A DNA stretch of 64,000 nt, taken from contig NC_052614.1 of assembly GCF_016545825.1 (NCBI RefSeq), forward strand, positions 44,300,072-44,364,071, in the 5' to 3' direction. The DNA comes from Eucalyptus grandis. Its lineage: Eukaryota > Streptophyta > Magnoliopsida > Myrtales > Myrtaceae. The notes below the pieces were generated by a model. The model was not told the origin of the DNA, searched no databases, and saw only the letters and a list, made by a program, of their open reading frames with translations. Positions within the stretch are counted from its first letter, which is position 1; each line of letters starts with the position of its first letter. Positions 36,672-47,686 of the stretch are shown here, piece by piece. A program made the translations under genes and the position numbers.

Positions 36672-37700
36672 TAAATTTTCTATTTGGTGCAAATTTCTTT
36701 TTGATTTTATACGTTCTCAAACCGTTTTGGCTAGTCTACCATGGCAAGGTTATCTTACCATCGGGTGAAGGTAAATTTTCACAACTCTAGGTTACCAAAT
36801 TATCTATAGTAAACCACGTTCATTAAGTTAAGTGGATTTCTTTCTCGTAAATCTATATTTTTTAGAATGAAGTTTAGAATTTATTGCGTGACAATGTATG
36901 ATTATTTTAGTATCCTCATATATTTTGTGGTATATACTATCATTAGTTAGCGTATTTGGGGTAAACTAGTTTACTAGTGACAACCCTTATCGCGCCGTGA
37001 TCAATCTTCCTACTTTCAAAAGATAATTTCGAATGTTAATGAAAAAGTGCATAAATTGACAGTAATTTCTTCTTTTTCAAATAAATATAGCTTTGACTAT
37101 TTTCTTCTGTGAAGTATTCACCATTAGTCTATTGTTTTGAAGGCCAAAGGCTTGAATCCCTTGCAAACAACTCTCAACTTGTTTGAGCTCTCTCCTTATC
37201 CCTTTGGCAATAATATGCCCTCTACCCAAAACTCTAATTTCCTATACCCTAAATCTCCATCTTCATGGAAGAATCGGTGTCTCCTCCACTGGATTAGCCA
37301 TCCATATCTTCTATGTGATCCATTTGGAATGAAAGAATCACCGCATCTTTTTCAGTATCTTCCCTCGTGGCATAATAGATGCAATGAAGTCCCCTCACAA
37401 CTAATTGAAGCTGGATCTAATCATCAAAGGGATTCCCACACTTTATTGATCCCAATACAACCATTATATAGATAGCTACCCCATGTCCAAATCACATTAC
37501 CTAGCAAAACCTAGTTACAAACATATACTCATTCTCAAACCCATCAACCACTGAACCCAAATTTTCGTTGAATGTGGGTGCTCACCCATCCCAGAGCTCC
37601 CTTCACCATTACCCAAAACCTTCTCACTTTCAGCCAACCTAACATAGCTCGCAAGAGATGGAAGGAGTGGATGATAACCAACTAGATTGATCGCCCTACG
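36672..37700. other. Intergenic, no recognised gene
   Basis: AT-rich. A plus-strand open frame at 37137-37475 has no recognisable motif and may be part of the 5' region of the LINE that follows. Confidence 0.35.
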
Positions 37701-37779
37701 TAGGTGCATGGGAGTTACGTAGTCCCGAAAAAGAGGATATAAGCCCAGACTAGGAGCTAAAATTCCAGAGGAAGAAAAA

Positions 37780-38880
37780 CAAACGAATGAGCTAACTCTC
37801 TATGGGAAGTTGTATTCAAAGCCAAATGTCAATTTCAAGCATTTCTTAGCACAATGAGGAAGCATGGAAGACAGATTTAGTCAAATATAAGTTGATAGAA
37901 TATGGTTTCTTTTCCTTTATTTAGTTCGATTGAAGAAAATAAAGTATTAGATTCTGGACCCTGATATTTTGTGAGTAACCTACTAGTCCTACAAGAAGGA
38001 GTTCTAAACATACCTGAACATTGCTATGAGTTCATGCATTATGTGTTTTGGGTGCACATTTTGGACCTCCCTCGTGCTAGAGTAACTAAAGATTCAGTGC
38101 ATCTCATTGCCTCTAAAGTCGAGAAGGTTGAGGAGGTAAAACTTGAGGCAAGGAACAATAATTTGCTCAAAGTGGAAAAGGAAAAGGTGCGGCTGAACAT
38201 GTCTTGTCCCTTAAAACATGAACAATTATCAACGTGGGTGAAAAAATGGTAAGACTTTAAATATGAAAGGCTTCCACGCTTTTGTTATTTATGTGGTTTT
38301 ATAAGACATTATACAAACTTCTATTTAGAAATAGCTTGTGAAGAAACAAGACTAGCCTAGGATAAACCAGGTCGATATGGCTCGTGGTCAAAGACATAAG
38401 TTAGAGAATTTAGTTCATATCGAGGGCCTTTCATGGGAAATTGAACTTTTTGCTGCAAATGAAGAGATTGTCTTTGAAAGCTCCCACAATTGTTATCAAA
38501 GAGCCCTTGAGGAACGAAGAAAAGAACATAATGAAATGGCAATTGTTATTGCAAATTCCATTGAAAATGAGTTTATGGAAGACTCGAGAAAGGCATAATA
38601 TGCACCTATGAGTAGTGGTAAAAAAACACAACAAAATCCAGTATTACTACCTTATTCAGAAAGCAATTATATGTATACAGGGAAATCCAAGAAAGAAAAG
38701 GTAGTGTACAAAAGTTCAATGGCAAAGAAACAAAAACTTGTCAGTCTCTATGAGAAAAAGACCTCATTAATCTTCTTAGTGGATGAGAAATAACTTTTTA
38801 ATACCCAAATTCAATCATGGGAAGGGATCCAACCACAAGCTTTGGGGCTAGCCCTAATAAGCCACCAAAAGAAAAAAATT
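37780..38880 (+). pseudogene. LINE ORF1 remnant (DUF4283-like, zinc knuckle)
   Basis: Frames give FLSTMRKAWK and EYGFFSF near 37850-37915, NLLVLQEGV and FWVHILDLP near 37975-38075, then RLPRFCYLCGFIRHYTNFY near 38265-38325. The last is a CCHC-type knuckle in which the final Cys is replaced (C-x2-C-x4-H-x4-F). This matches the nucleic-acid-binding ORF1 protein of plant L1 elements. Several stops interrupt it. Confidence 0.65.
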
Positions 38881-38989
38881 TGAACTAGAACTATTCGAGG
38901 GGTTAGGCACATTCATGATAGTCTAGCACCTTAAAGCCTAGTGGCTCATGAAAGGCTCAATTTGGTTTTGTTTTGGAAACCAAAATAAA

Positions 38990-41900
38990 ACTAATGTAGT
39001 TGAGAGAGAGTAAGGAGACGTCCTTAGCTTGATTATTTTTTTATCATCGATCTAGTTGGTATCGCGGGAGGCGTAGCACTTATGTGGAATGGGGAGGTTA
39101 AAGTGGAAGTGGGTTTATTTCAAGGAACTTATTGATATTTAATGCAAGGACCTAAAGTGGCAACAATGCATGTATCTTTCCTAAATGAATCAGCAATTTT
39201 CCCAATAGATTAAGGTTATGGCAAACTCGTTTGGTTTAGCATTTCCAATGGACTTTCAGGCTGAAAGCCCTTTGGGGAAATGCTAGACCGTTTGGTTCAA
39301 CCTTGAAGCCGCTTTCGGCTTTCGGCATTAGTCGAATGCTGAAATTATTTTCCTTCCAAAACTATCCTCATTAATTCTTTATATTTCCCGAATTTGCCTT
39401 GATTATTATTTTTTAATTGAAAAAGTAGGCAGCCCTTCGCTGAGCGGCGGAGGGCTACCATCGGCGGAGCCGGTTTGGCGCCGGTGGCTGTCGACGAGGT
39501 TGCCCGGGTTGGGCGACCTCACGGCGAAGGTTGCGCGACCCGAGGGTTTTTGCCAGTCGCTTGACCTCAAGCGACCCTTGGCGGGTGTTTGACCCGAGGT
39601 TGCACGACCCGGGCGACGCCACACAGGTCTCGCGGTCGCACGGCCCTCACCTAGGTCTCACGGACCGGTTCGCGATGGCGGTGAAGTGGCGGCCTTGGGT
39701 CGAGCAACCCTCGGGCGGAGCCTCGGGCAGCCTTTGCGGCCCTCGGGTGCGTTGCGTGACCCTCGCCCGAGGTCACCTAACCCGGAAGATGGTGTCGCAC
39801 AGGTCATGCGGCCTTTGGGTCGGGTGACCCTCGGCCTAATTTGGGTCGCGTGACTCTCGTCGGAGGTGCCGACCTCGGGCAGCCTCAACCAGCGGCGATA
39901 TTCGTTTGCCGGTCCAACGAAGGTTTAGTTCAATTTTCAAAAAAAAAGAAAAATATAGATATACACACATATTATACCCATCAAAACCCATTGCGAAAGT
40001 TTTTTTTACCAAATGCACATTCAACTCAAAGTCTATATACAATTTTTTTTTACCAAATACAATTGCATTTCCCCAAATAGCTTTGGGCTTTTCAGCATTT
40101 GCATTAAACTCAAAGCCCTTTGCAAATGCTGAACCAAACATAGCTGTAGTCCTTGAAACTTAGCAATTTAGCCGATTCATTTCCTTGGTTATGCATAGGA
40201 GACTTTAATGAATTGTTATATCATTGGAAAAAGATCAGGTGTCGAGAGGTGAATCGTTATAATATTGTAGCTTTCCAAGAGTTTCTGAATGCTTGCTTGG
40301 TGATGGACATTGAAACAAAGGTTGTGCTTATACATGGTCAAACAATAGGGAAGGAAATATATTAGTTAATAAGAGATTGGATAGGGCAATTTACAATCTA
40401 GAATGGCAAGTTCTTTTTCCAAATGCGGAGGCCTTTGCACTATCGGCAATAGGAATGCATCATAACTCGATTCTACTTTCTCTAGATCAAATGAAGCAAG
40501 AAGACATTCCGATTTGAAGCATATTAGCTGGAGGATCCTGAGTATGAAAAGGTGGTCAAGCGAGCTTGGAATGAGAATAGAGCCAACTAGACCAACTTTG
40601 CAAGAAAAACAAGGAAAGTAGTTGCTGAATTAAGTAAATGGAGCAGGGAAAATTTTTAGAATGCCTAAAAATAGATCATTCCGCTCAAATTAAGGCTCAT
40701 GGAGTTGACTAATGGTGCTGAAGGGGAGGAAAATAAGGAGAAATTTAGCAACATTGTAACAATAATAGAAGAATTATGGAGACAAGAATAAATGTATGGT
40801 GTATGCGGTCTAGAATTAACTGAATGAAATGAGGATACATAAATATTGAGTACTTTCATGTCGCAACAGTTTAAATAAGACAATGGAACAAAATATCTAT
40901 GCTATAAAATCAAGCTAGACTTGGAGCAGGACCACTTCACCATCAAGCAACATATCCAAAACTTGTACTAATCTCTATTTACCTCGAGTGGGGAGTAGAA
41001 ACTATCAAATTGTATTAGACGGTATTAACTAGTGGTTAATGAAGAGATGAATGAAACTTTGATTAAACAAGTCTCTAAAAAGAGGAAGATAAAACTGCTA
41101 TTTTTTAGTAAGGGCTACAAAAGCGCTAGGTCAAATGGATTTAATGGACTATTCTACCAAAGTCATTAGCCGATAATATGAAGACATCTTTAGCATGGTC
41201 GGAGTCTTTGTTTAGCCAAGATGCGTTCAATCCAGAGACTAACAAAATGTATATTACTCTCATTCCTAAAGTAACAAATTATGAGGATACCACCCAATTC
41301 AGACCTACTAGTTTATGCAATTTTAATTACAAGATTATTCGAAGGTGATAGCAAATAGGCTGAAACCATGGCTTACGAAGATTATCTCTATGGAGCAAAG
41401 TGCTTTCATAAGTGACCGCCAGATATAGGATAATATATTTTTAGTTTAGGAGGTGCTTCATCAATTAAGAGTATGAAGCAGAAAGCACAAATTCCAGATC
41501 ATTTTGAAATTAGATATGCGAAAAACTTATGACAAGGTCGGATGGGACTTCATTTGTGATTATATGTTGAGATTGAACTTTAATGGGAAATAAGTCAAAT
41601 GGATCAAATAATGCATCTCATTGGTTTCCTTCAGTATCCAAGTAAATGGAGAACCTTCGGCTGTGTTTCGGCCAACTAAAGGAATCAGGCAAGGTGATTC
41701 TCTTTCCCCTATCTATTTATCGTTATGGCTAATGTCCTCTCTTCCCTCATGACCAAAGTAGTAGATTAGAGAAGCATTAAGGGTATTTGGCTAAATCCTA
41801 CCTATCCAACACTCTCACATCTTCTATTTACTGATGATGCAATCTTTTTCCTAGACGGTACAATAAGAGAGGCTTAGAACCTAGCTAATATATTGAATCG

Positions 41901-42285
41901 AATTGTTATGTGTCGGGACAAGTTACAAATCATAACGATGTTAGAAAGCCTCTTCATAGGGGCTTGCCCTTAGGGTCTCAAACCGAATTCAACTGCTGAA
42001 TTAAGAGTTTCAATTATAGAAAAATAAAGGGAATTATCTTGGAATACCCTTTGAGGCGAGTCAAAAGAAAAAAGCAAATATTTGCTTGGATTCTTGCTAA
42101 AGTTGAAAGAAACTCGAAGGATGGAAGGAGAAGTTGATTTCAAAGGCGGAAAATGAAGTCCTAATTAGGATAGTTATTCAAGTTTTACCTCAATATGTTA
42201 TGTCTATTTTCAAAATTCTGATATCCATTTGCCGTACCATTGAGAAGAGAATAGCTTTGTTTTCGATGAAAACAAAAGGGATATG
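38990..42285 (+). pseudogene. LINE ORF2 remnant (endonuclease and reverse transcriptase), split by insertion
   Basis: Left of the insertion: VGIAGGVALMWNGEVKVEV (39058-39115), an endonuclease block. Right of it: SNLADSFPWLCIGDFNELL (40160-40220), containing the endonuclease GDFN motif. RT blocks include LKLDMRK (41500), FRPTRGIRQGDSLSP (41668-41712) and LLFTDDAIFF (41820-41850), then QVLPQYVMSIFK (42180-42215). The RT box reads TDD where ADD is usual. The protein would nick DNA and prime reverse transcription; the copy is dead. Confidence 0.7.
39214..40152. mobile_element. Palindromic element with GC-rich core inside the LINE
   Basis: The left end (ggttatgg.. tttggtttagcatttccaa) is the inverse of the right end, whose reverse complement has tatgtttggttcagcatttg. 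Further inverted words include ctttggggaaatgc and its partner gcatttccccaaatag. The core (about 39425-39900) is GC-rich with repeated cgacccgagg / gggcgacc words, bounded by A/T-rich runs. The boundaries are approximate; no target duplication found. It splits the LINE endonuclease, so it is a real insertion. Confidence 0.6.
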
Positions 42286-42291
42286 TTTAGT

Positions 42292-43587
42292 AGAAGTCCT
42301 AAAACTTGTACAGAAAGTGCAATTGAGTCCTAAAACTTACAAAGAGTTCAATCAAGTCCTAAAACTTGTCCATAAAGTGCAATTGAGTCTAGACTTACAA
42401 AGAGTTCAATCAAGTCTCTAAACTTGTGAGAAAATGCAATTAAGTCCTAAAATTAACACCGTTAAGAAAATTAACGGAAATTGCTTGGCTGATCATGGCT
42501 GGCGTCATATTTGAAAATGATTTTTTATTTTCAAATGGCTTTTTAAAATCATTTTATTCAAAATCTTTAAAAATTAGATTAAAAACTAAAAAGGAAAATC
42601 TAAATTTATTTAGAAAAACAAAATTCAAAAAAAAAAAAAAAAAAGGGGCGGTAGACTTCCGCCGCAAGCCACATCAGCCAGGAGGGCGCGGCCAGAGTCG
42701 CCCGGCCTGCAGGCGGGGTGGCCACGACCCTCATAGGGGCCGGCGACCGTCGGCCCCCACAGGCGGGCTGCGTCGGCCCTCGCTCGGGCGGCGGGCCTCG
42801 CCCCCGTCTGGCGAGCCTCGCCGGCCCGGCGAGGCGACGAGGCCTCGCCAGGCGGGCGACGGTCGCTCGGCCCCGGGCGAGGACGGCGGCCGTCGCCCCG
42901 CCACGGGCGAGGCTCGTCGGCCCTCGCTCGGAGCCGGCGGGGCTCGCCCGGATCTCGGCGAGGCTCCCACTCCCAGCGAGCCTCGCCGGCGAGCGACGGG
43001 GCCCGCCCGGGGCGGGCGCGATCGCCGTCCCTCGCCGGATCTCGAGGCTCTCCCAGTCCCAGCGAGCTCGCGGCCCGCTTGAGCCGACGAAGGCCTCGCA
43101 GGCGAAGCGACGGTCGCTCGGCCCCGGGGGCGGGGCGCGTCGTCGCCCGGCGAGGCCTCGTCCCTCCTTCCAGGGCGAGGCCTCGCCCGGGGGCCGCGGT
43201 CGCCGGCCCCGGTGGTGCCACCGCCCGGGCGGCGACGGTCGCCGCCCCTCCGGCGATGGGCGGCGGAAGTCCACCGCCCTTTTTTTTGAACAATTTTGTT
43301 TTTCTAAATAAATTTAGATTTTCCTTTTTAGTTTTTAATCTAATTTTTAAAGATTTTGAATAAAATGATTTTAAAAAGCCATTTGAAATAAAAAAATCAT
43401 TTCAAATATGACGTCGGCTTCCACTGTCAATTTCCGTTAACTTGCGGTTGCTAGGGCTTGGTACTGAACAAGTTTTGGGACTTGATTGGCTCTTTGGGAC
43501 ACAGAACTCAGTACTACAGACAAGTTTTAGGACGATTGAACTCTTTGTAACAGGACTCAGTGCACTACAAGAGACACCAGGACTTCT
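42292..43587. mobile_element. Large foldback element with very GC-rich core
   Basis: Arms of about 350 bp; the inner 120 bp or so (42520-42640 against 43265-43410) are almost perfectly complementary, ending in an A18 tract on the left and a T8 tract on the right. The outer arms repeat aagtcctaaaacttgt / aattgagtcc words. The core (42645-43275) is dominated by ggcgagg/cctcgcc and gggcgacgg motifs. The outermost matched 8 bases are AGAAGTCC/GGACTTCT. No target duplication was identified. Open frames through the core exist in four frames on both strands and are taken as compositional. Confidence 0.65.
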
Positions 43588-43754
43588 GAAATTCTGGTCA
43601 AATTCTCAAGTCTAATACATTTAAAATCCCTTAATAACTTCACCTGATAAGCTAGTTATCTCGTGAGTGGCCATCTCAAAGAAAAGCACAATAGTCACAT
43701 CGATGAAAGGCTTGATCTATTCAATCGAAATCAGAATTGAAATTTTAGGATGTC
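43588..43754. other. Short unassigned spacer
   Basis: No similarity noticed to the LINE, the foldback element or the LTR of element A. Confidence 0.4.
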
Positions 43755-43920
43755 ATAGTATGTCCTAGTCTTCTAGCTATTGTTTATCGAGGAGTTATTT
43801 ATTCACATTTCTGCATGTGCATGATAACAAGATAAAAGAATTAGGACGAAGAGGAGCCTGGAAGTCATGAAAATAACCCTTGTCTTTCATGATCCTAGAG
43901 ATGGGGTTGGGGTCATGACA
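43755..43920 (+). repeat. Element A, truncated 5' LTR (3' tail only)
   Basis: Matches 63352-63518 in order: cctagtcttc.agctattgtt, gcatgataacaagataaaa, gaaaataacccttgtc and gagatggggttggggtcatgaca. Both end in ..CATGACA. Upstream of 43755 the similarity stops. Confidence 0.75.
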
Positions 43921-43924
43921 GTTT

Positions 43925-43936
43925 TGGTATCGAAGC
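43925..43936 (+). promoter_or_regulatory. Element A primer binding site (initiator Met tRNA type)
   Basis: TGGTATCGAAGC lies 4 bp after the LTR end and resembles TGGTATCAGAGC, the site pairing with the 3' end of initiator Met tRNA, with two adjacent changes. Confidence 0.7.
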
Positions 43937-44119
43937 GGGGTATTTACCGGGAGTCATAAGGTGCACTAGAAGTCATGGGATAGTTAGATAGGCAAAACAT
44001 TTCATGCATGTGATTGTATTGTTTGATAGATTTTCCTAACGATAAATTGGAACTACTAATCTTTTCTTATGCTCATAGAGAAAACATCCCTAGAATTCCT
44101 TTAATTGTCCTATTAGTAG

Positions 44120-46182
44120 ACAACATGAGTGCTTGGGATCAGGTGACTTCAAAAGGAAAGTCAAAAGAGGACCCCCGACTAGACGGAATTCTGTGAGCAT
44201 TTGCGACCATTGGAAGCCTAATGGCGCAACAGGCTCGACAACAATTAGCTTTTGCTTCCACCAATGCCTCTACGTCTGGTAACGGAAATGGCAATGGTGA
44301 CCATCCTACGTAAGGATTGGTTGAGCAATTCCTAAAGTTACAGTCCTTAAGATTTGCTGAGACGGGAAATCCCAAAGAGGCCAAATCATGGATTAAAGAA
44401 ATGGAAAAGATATTCGCACTCTTAAGGTGCTCGAGATAAAGACAAGCGACATTGGCAATATACCAACTACAAGGTAATGCCGGTCATTAGTGGGATGCGA
44501 CAAAAGGGAGAATATTTCCTAAAAATACTCCCATAACCTGGGACACTTTTGTCCAAGCTTTCAACGGAAAATATTTTATGAGTGTGCTTGAGACTAGAAA
44601 ATGGTAGAGTTTCTGCAACTCTACCAACAGAACATGACAGTCGATCAGTATGAGGCAAAATTTATCGTAGCTATTAAGGAATGCTCCTAGATTGATTGAA
44701 GATCTATTGGAGCGAGCGAAAAGATTCTGAGATGGCTTGAAGTCAGACATTAAGAGCCAATTGGTGCCGTTGAACCTTAAAGACTACAATGAGTTGTATG
44801 AACGAGCCTAACGGTAGAAAAGATTTCCTAGAACGAGCCGCCATGGGAACTTATCGGGAAAATTCCTTGTCTTCCAGCCTCTCAAGTCAATTGATCTCGT
44901 GACAAAAGGTCGATGCAGGAAAAAGAACGTCCCTACAATAAAAATAAGAAACTAAGGTTAATTTCCGCTCTAAATGAGATATGCCACGGTTGCGGAAGTG
45001 ACATGGCAATACTCCTGTTTAGCTCGAATGGAAGCTTGCTATGGTTGTGGTCAATAAGGCCACAATATAAGAGATTGTCCATGGCGACAACGATGATGCC
45101 GTTGCAACAACAACAGATAACACCACAAAAAGGAGTCTCGCCGCAAGATAACCGTCCTATGGCCCAAGGGAGAGTATACACACTCACTCAAGAAGAAGCA
45201 GGGAATTTCAAGACCATGGAATAAAGTATTTTCCACTATAGGATGCAAAGAATATAGGGTCGTTATATGTAATAAGAGAAAGAAGTAGACCTAGTCATGT
45301 CACCTATGTATGATTTCGATATCATGATAAGAAGGATAATAATTAGAGTGCGCAACGAGCGTGATCAAGTTGGGAGTACTACAAAAAATTTAGGTACTGC
45401 CCGTAGATGGATGGTTAGGTTGCAGAAGAGACCATCCAAGCATTGGAAGATATGTTAAGAGTTTGTGTGAATGACTACCAAAGAAGTTGAGATGAGCATT
45501 TACATCTCGTCAATTTTGCCTACAACTACAATTACGAGTAGACCATTGGCATGGCTCCATTTGAGGCATTGTATGGTTGAGCTTGTAGAACTCCAATATG
45601 TTGGAACAAGGTCGGGGAAATGGAAGTCACTAATCCGAGTTAGTCCAACCATTGGCGGGCACCATACGGGTAAGTAAAGATAGGCTTAGAACTGCCCGAG
45701 AAAAATAAAAAAGTTATGTGGATAGATGATGAAACCTCAAGAATTTCAGGTAGGTGATCATGTTTTTTTTTTTTTCAAGGTATCACCCTTGAAAGGTGTG
45801 TCCTGCTTTGGAGAAAAGGAAAAGTTAAGCCCTAGGTACATAGGACCATTTGAAATCCTAGAAAGGATTAGGAATTTGGCCTATCGGTTGATGTTGCCAC
45901 CGAAACTTACTCAGGTATACAATGTATTTCATGTGTCTATGTTAAGAAAGTATGAGCCGATCCAGCACATGTGCTCAACCGAAGAGATTGAAGTAGACGA
46001 CCAAGGGTCATATATTGAGGAGCCGGTGCAGATCGTGGACAAAGGCGAGCAAGTAGTTAGAAATAGGGTCATTCCTTTAGTCAAGGTCCTATGGAAATGC
46101 CATGGAATAGAAGAGGCTACCTAGGAAAGTGAAGAAATCATGAGGCACAAGTACCCACACCTATTTTGAATGCCCAAGTATG
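44120..46182 (+). pseudogene. Element A gag-pol remnant with large internal deletion
   Basis: Gag blocks: LVEQFLKLQSLRF near 44320, WDTFVQAFNGKYF near 44540, APRLIEDLLERAKRF near 44690, and LNLKDYNELYERA near 44775. A protease-leading piece RVYTLTQEEAGNFKTM is at 45170-45220. Coding sense then jumps, between about 45330 and 45420, to the integrase end (LEDMLRVCV, IGMAPFEALYG) and KLSPRYIGPFEILERIRNLAYRL (45820-45890). RT, RNase H and the integrase core are missing. The tail reads IPLVKVLWKCHGIEEATW, a chromodomain-like end. Confidence 0.7.
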
Positions 46183-46210
46183 TTATTAAAATTTAGAGGA
46201 TGAAATTTTT

Positions 46211-46222
46211 AAAGGGGAGAAT
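46211..46222 (+). promoter_or_regulatory. Element A polypurine tract
   Basis: aaaggggagaat directly precedes the 3' LTR start TGTAATATCC at 46223, where plus-strand DNA synthesis would be primed. Confidence 0.7.
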
Positions 46223-47681
46223 TGTAATATCCTTGATTCCGACCCCGTAAGAATCAGCCATAAGGTCCTAAATGGATTGACCATAGGCCATTGGCCATGG
46301 GATCAATTGGTTCGATTGGTAAGGAATCAAGGATCGATCATGGTCCAACCAATCGACCAACCGACTGGCCACAAACTGGTGGAGGTGTTAGTTGTGAATT
46401 ATCCATTGATCATATTGATAAGATAGGATCACCAACTCATAAGATCAACTTTTGATCATGAGGATTAGTCACGGGATGATTTTGGATCGGCAGGTGGTCA
46501 TGGGTTGATTCGACCGATCGTAGTGCTGGCCGCGGTGATTATGCTCGGCTATACATTGATACACAAACAATCCGACTTGATCAAATGCAATTGTCTTCTA
46601 ACAAAAAATGTATCATTTCTTATTTAATTCTTAGTGATCATAAATGAATCTTGAATTGGTGATATCCAATCGTGGATCGGTAATGTACCAACCATGAGCC
46701 ATACATAAGGATTGGGTGCCGACCGGAATGAGCTCAGGGATAGACTCGACTATTCCATTACTAATTCTAAGGTCCATGAGTGCCTTGGCTTAGTACTAAG
46801 CCATAGGTAGCCTTAGGATTAACCTTGAACCGACCAAAGGACAACTAACCCTTTAGGTCAACTGACCTTCTAAAGGAACGATTAGGGCAAGCATGGGGTG
46901 TGATAGCCATACCTCAGGTGTATGTGATCAGATTTTTTGAGGGGTACCTAATGATCCCTTTTCCGGCCCCGAAACCAACTCAGATGATGGAATTCTCCAG
47001 ACCGCCTTCTTGAGAAAGAAAAGGACAAAATAGAGAAAACTCTAAAACACCCTAGGTTCTTCAAGAGGTAAGATAACTCATAATTCTACTTAGATTTTTA
47101 TAGATTTGGCCATAATTACCAAAGATTTACCTTAGAGATCAAGTAAGGAATCTAGGTCAAATGTCCAAATGAAAATAAAACATCTTAAGCAAATGATGGC
47201 TAGCCTATGGCCTAGATGCTAGCTCATCTTTTTAGAGTGCCACTTGTGCATAACGACTTGTCCCATTTATAATGAGCAAAGTGCTCTTGTGGCCCAATGA
47301 AATGGAGACAAATAAGACTTTAATTAGTGACACTAGGTCATTAGACCTCTACCTCATAAGCCTAGGTGTCCACCCAAAGATTTGGTAATGATGGCTTGAG
47401 ATTTACCTTGGAGAAGAAGTTGGTAATTCATGCTTAGATGTCCTCTAGAATCTTAGGTTATAATGACCCTAAAATATAACTGTGGTGAACATGGCAAGAC
47501 CCAACTAATTAAAAGGGGACATGAGGCATCAAAGGGGCTTATGTGTCCCTTAGGACCATAGGCACATTATGATCCTAAATTGAACCTTGGAGAGCAAGCC
47601 AATAGGTGGTCCAATAAGAATATGGCAAGTGTTCTCTTAGGACCCTAGGCATGCCACTTTGCAAATTAGGCTTGCCACCTC

Positions 47682-47686
47682 GATGG
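47682..47686. repeat. Target-site duplication of element B, left copy
   Basis: gatgg precedes the LTR start TGTGGCATCC and is repeated at 61759-61763. Confidence 0.85.

Larger units (their letters stand above)
37700..42291 (+). mobile_element. L1-type LINE remnant, interrupted
   Basis: Plus-strand pieces of a plant L1-type LINE in the correct order: ORF1 (DUF4283-like plus CCHC knuckle), endonuclease, and reverse transcriptase with a FTDDAIFF box near 41826. The frame is broken many times. A palindromic element at about 39214-40152 splits the endonuclease, and the 3' part is lost at a second palindromic element starting at 42292. No poly(A) tail or target duplication is visible. Confidence 0.75.

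Noticed and set aside
42495..43363. Open frames of about 195-222 codons in the core of the large foldback element
   Set aside because: Four overlapping frames of similar length on both strands, made of repeated GGCGAGG-type DNA; compositional artefact.
42279..43630. Alternative GGG...CCC boundaries for the large foldback element
   Set aside because: Extending the ends to GGG at 42278 and CCC at 43630 gives no matching arms there and no target duplication.
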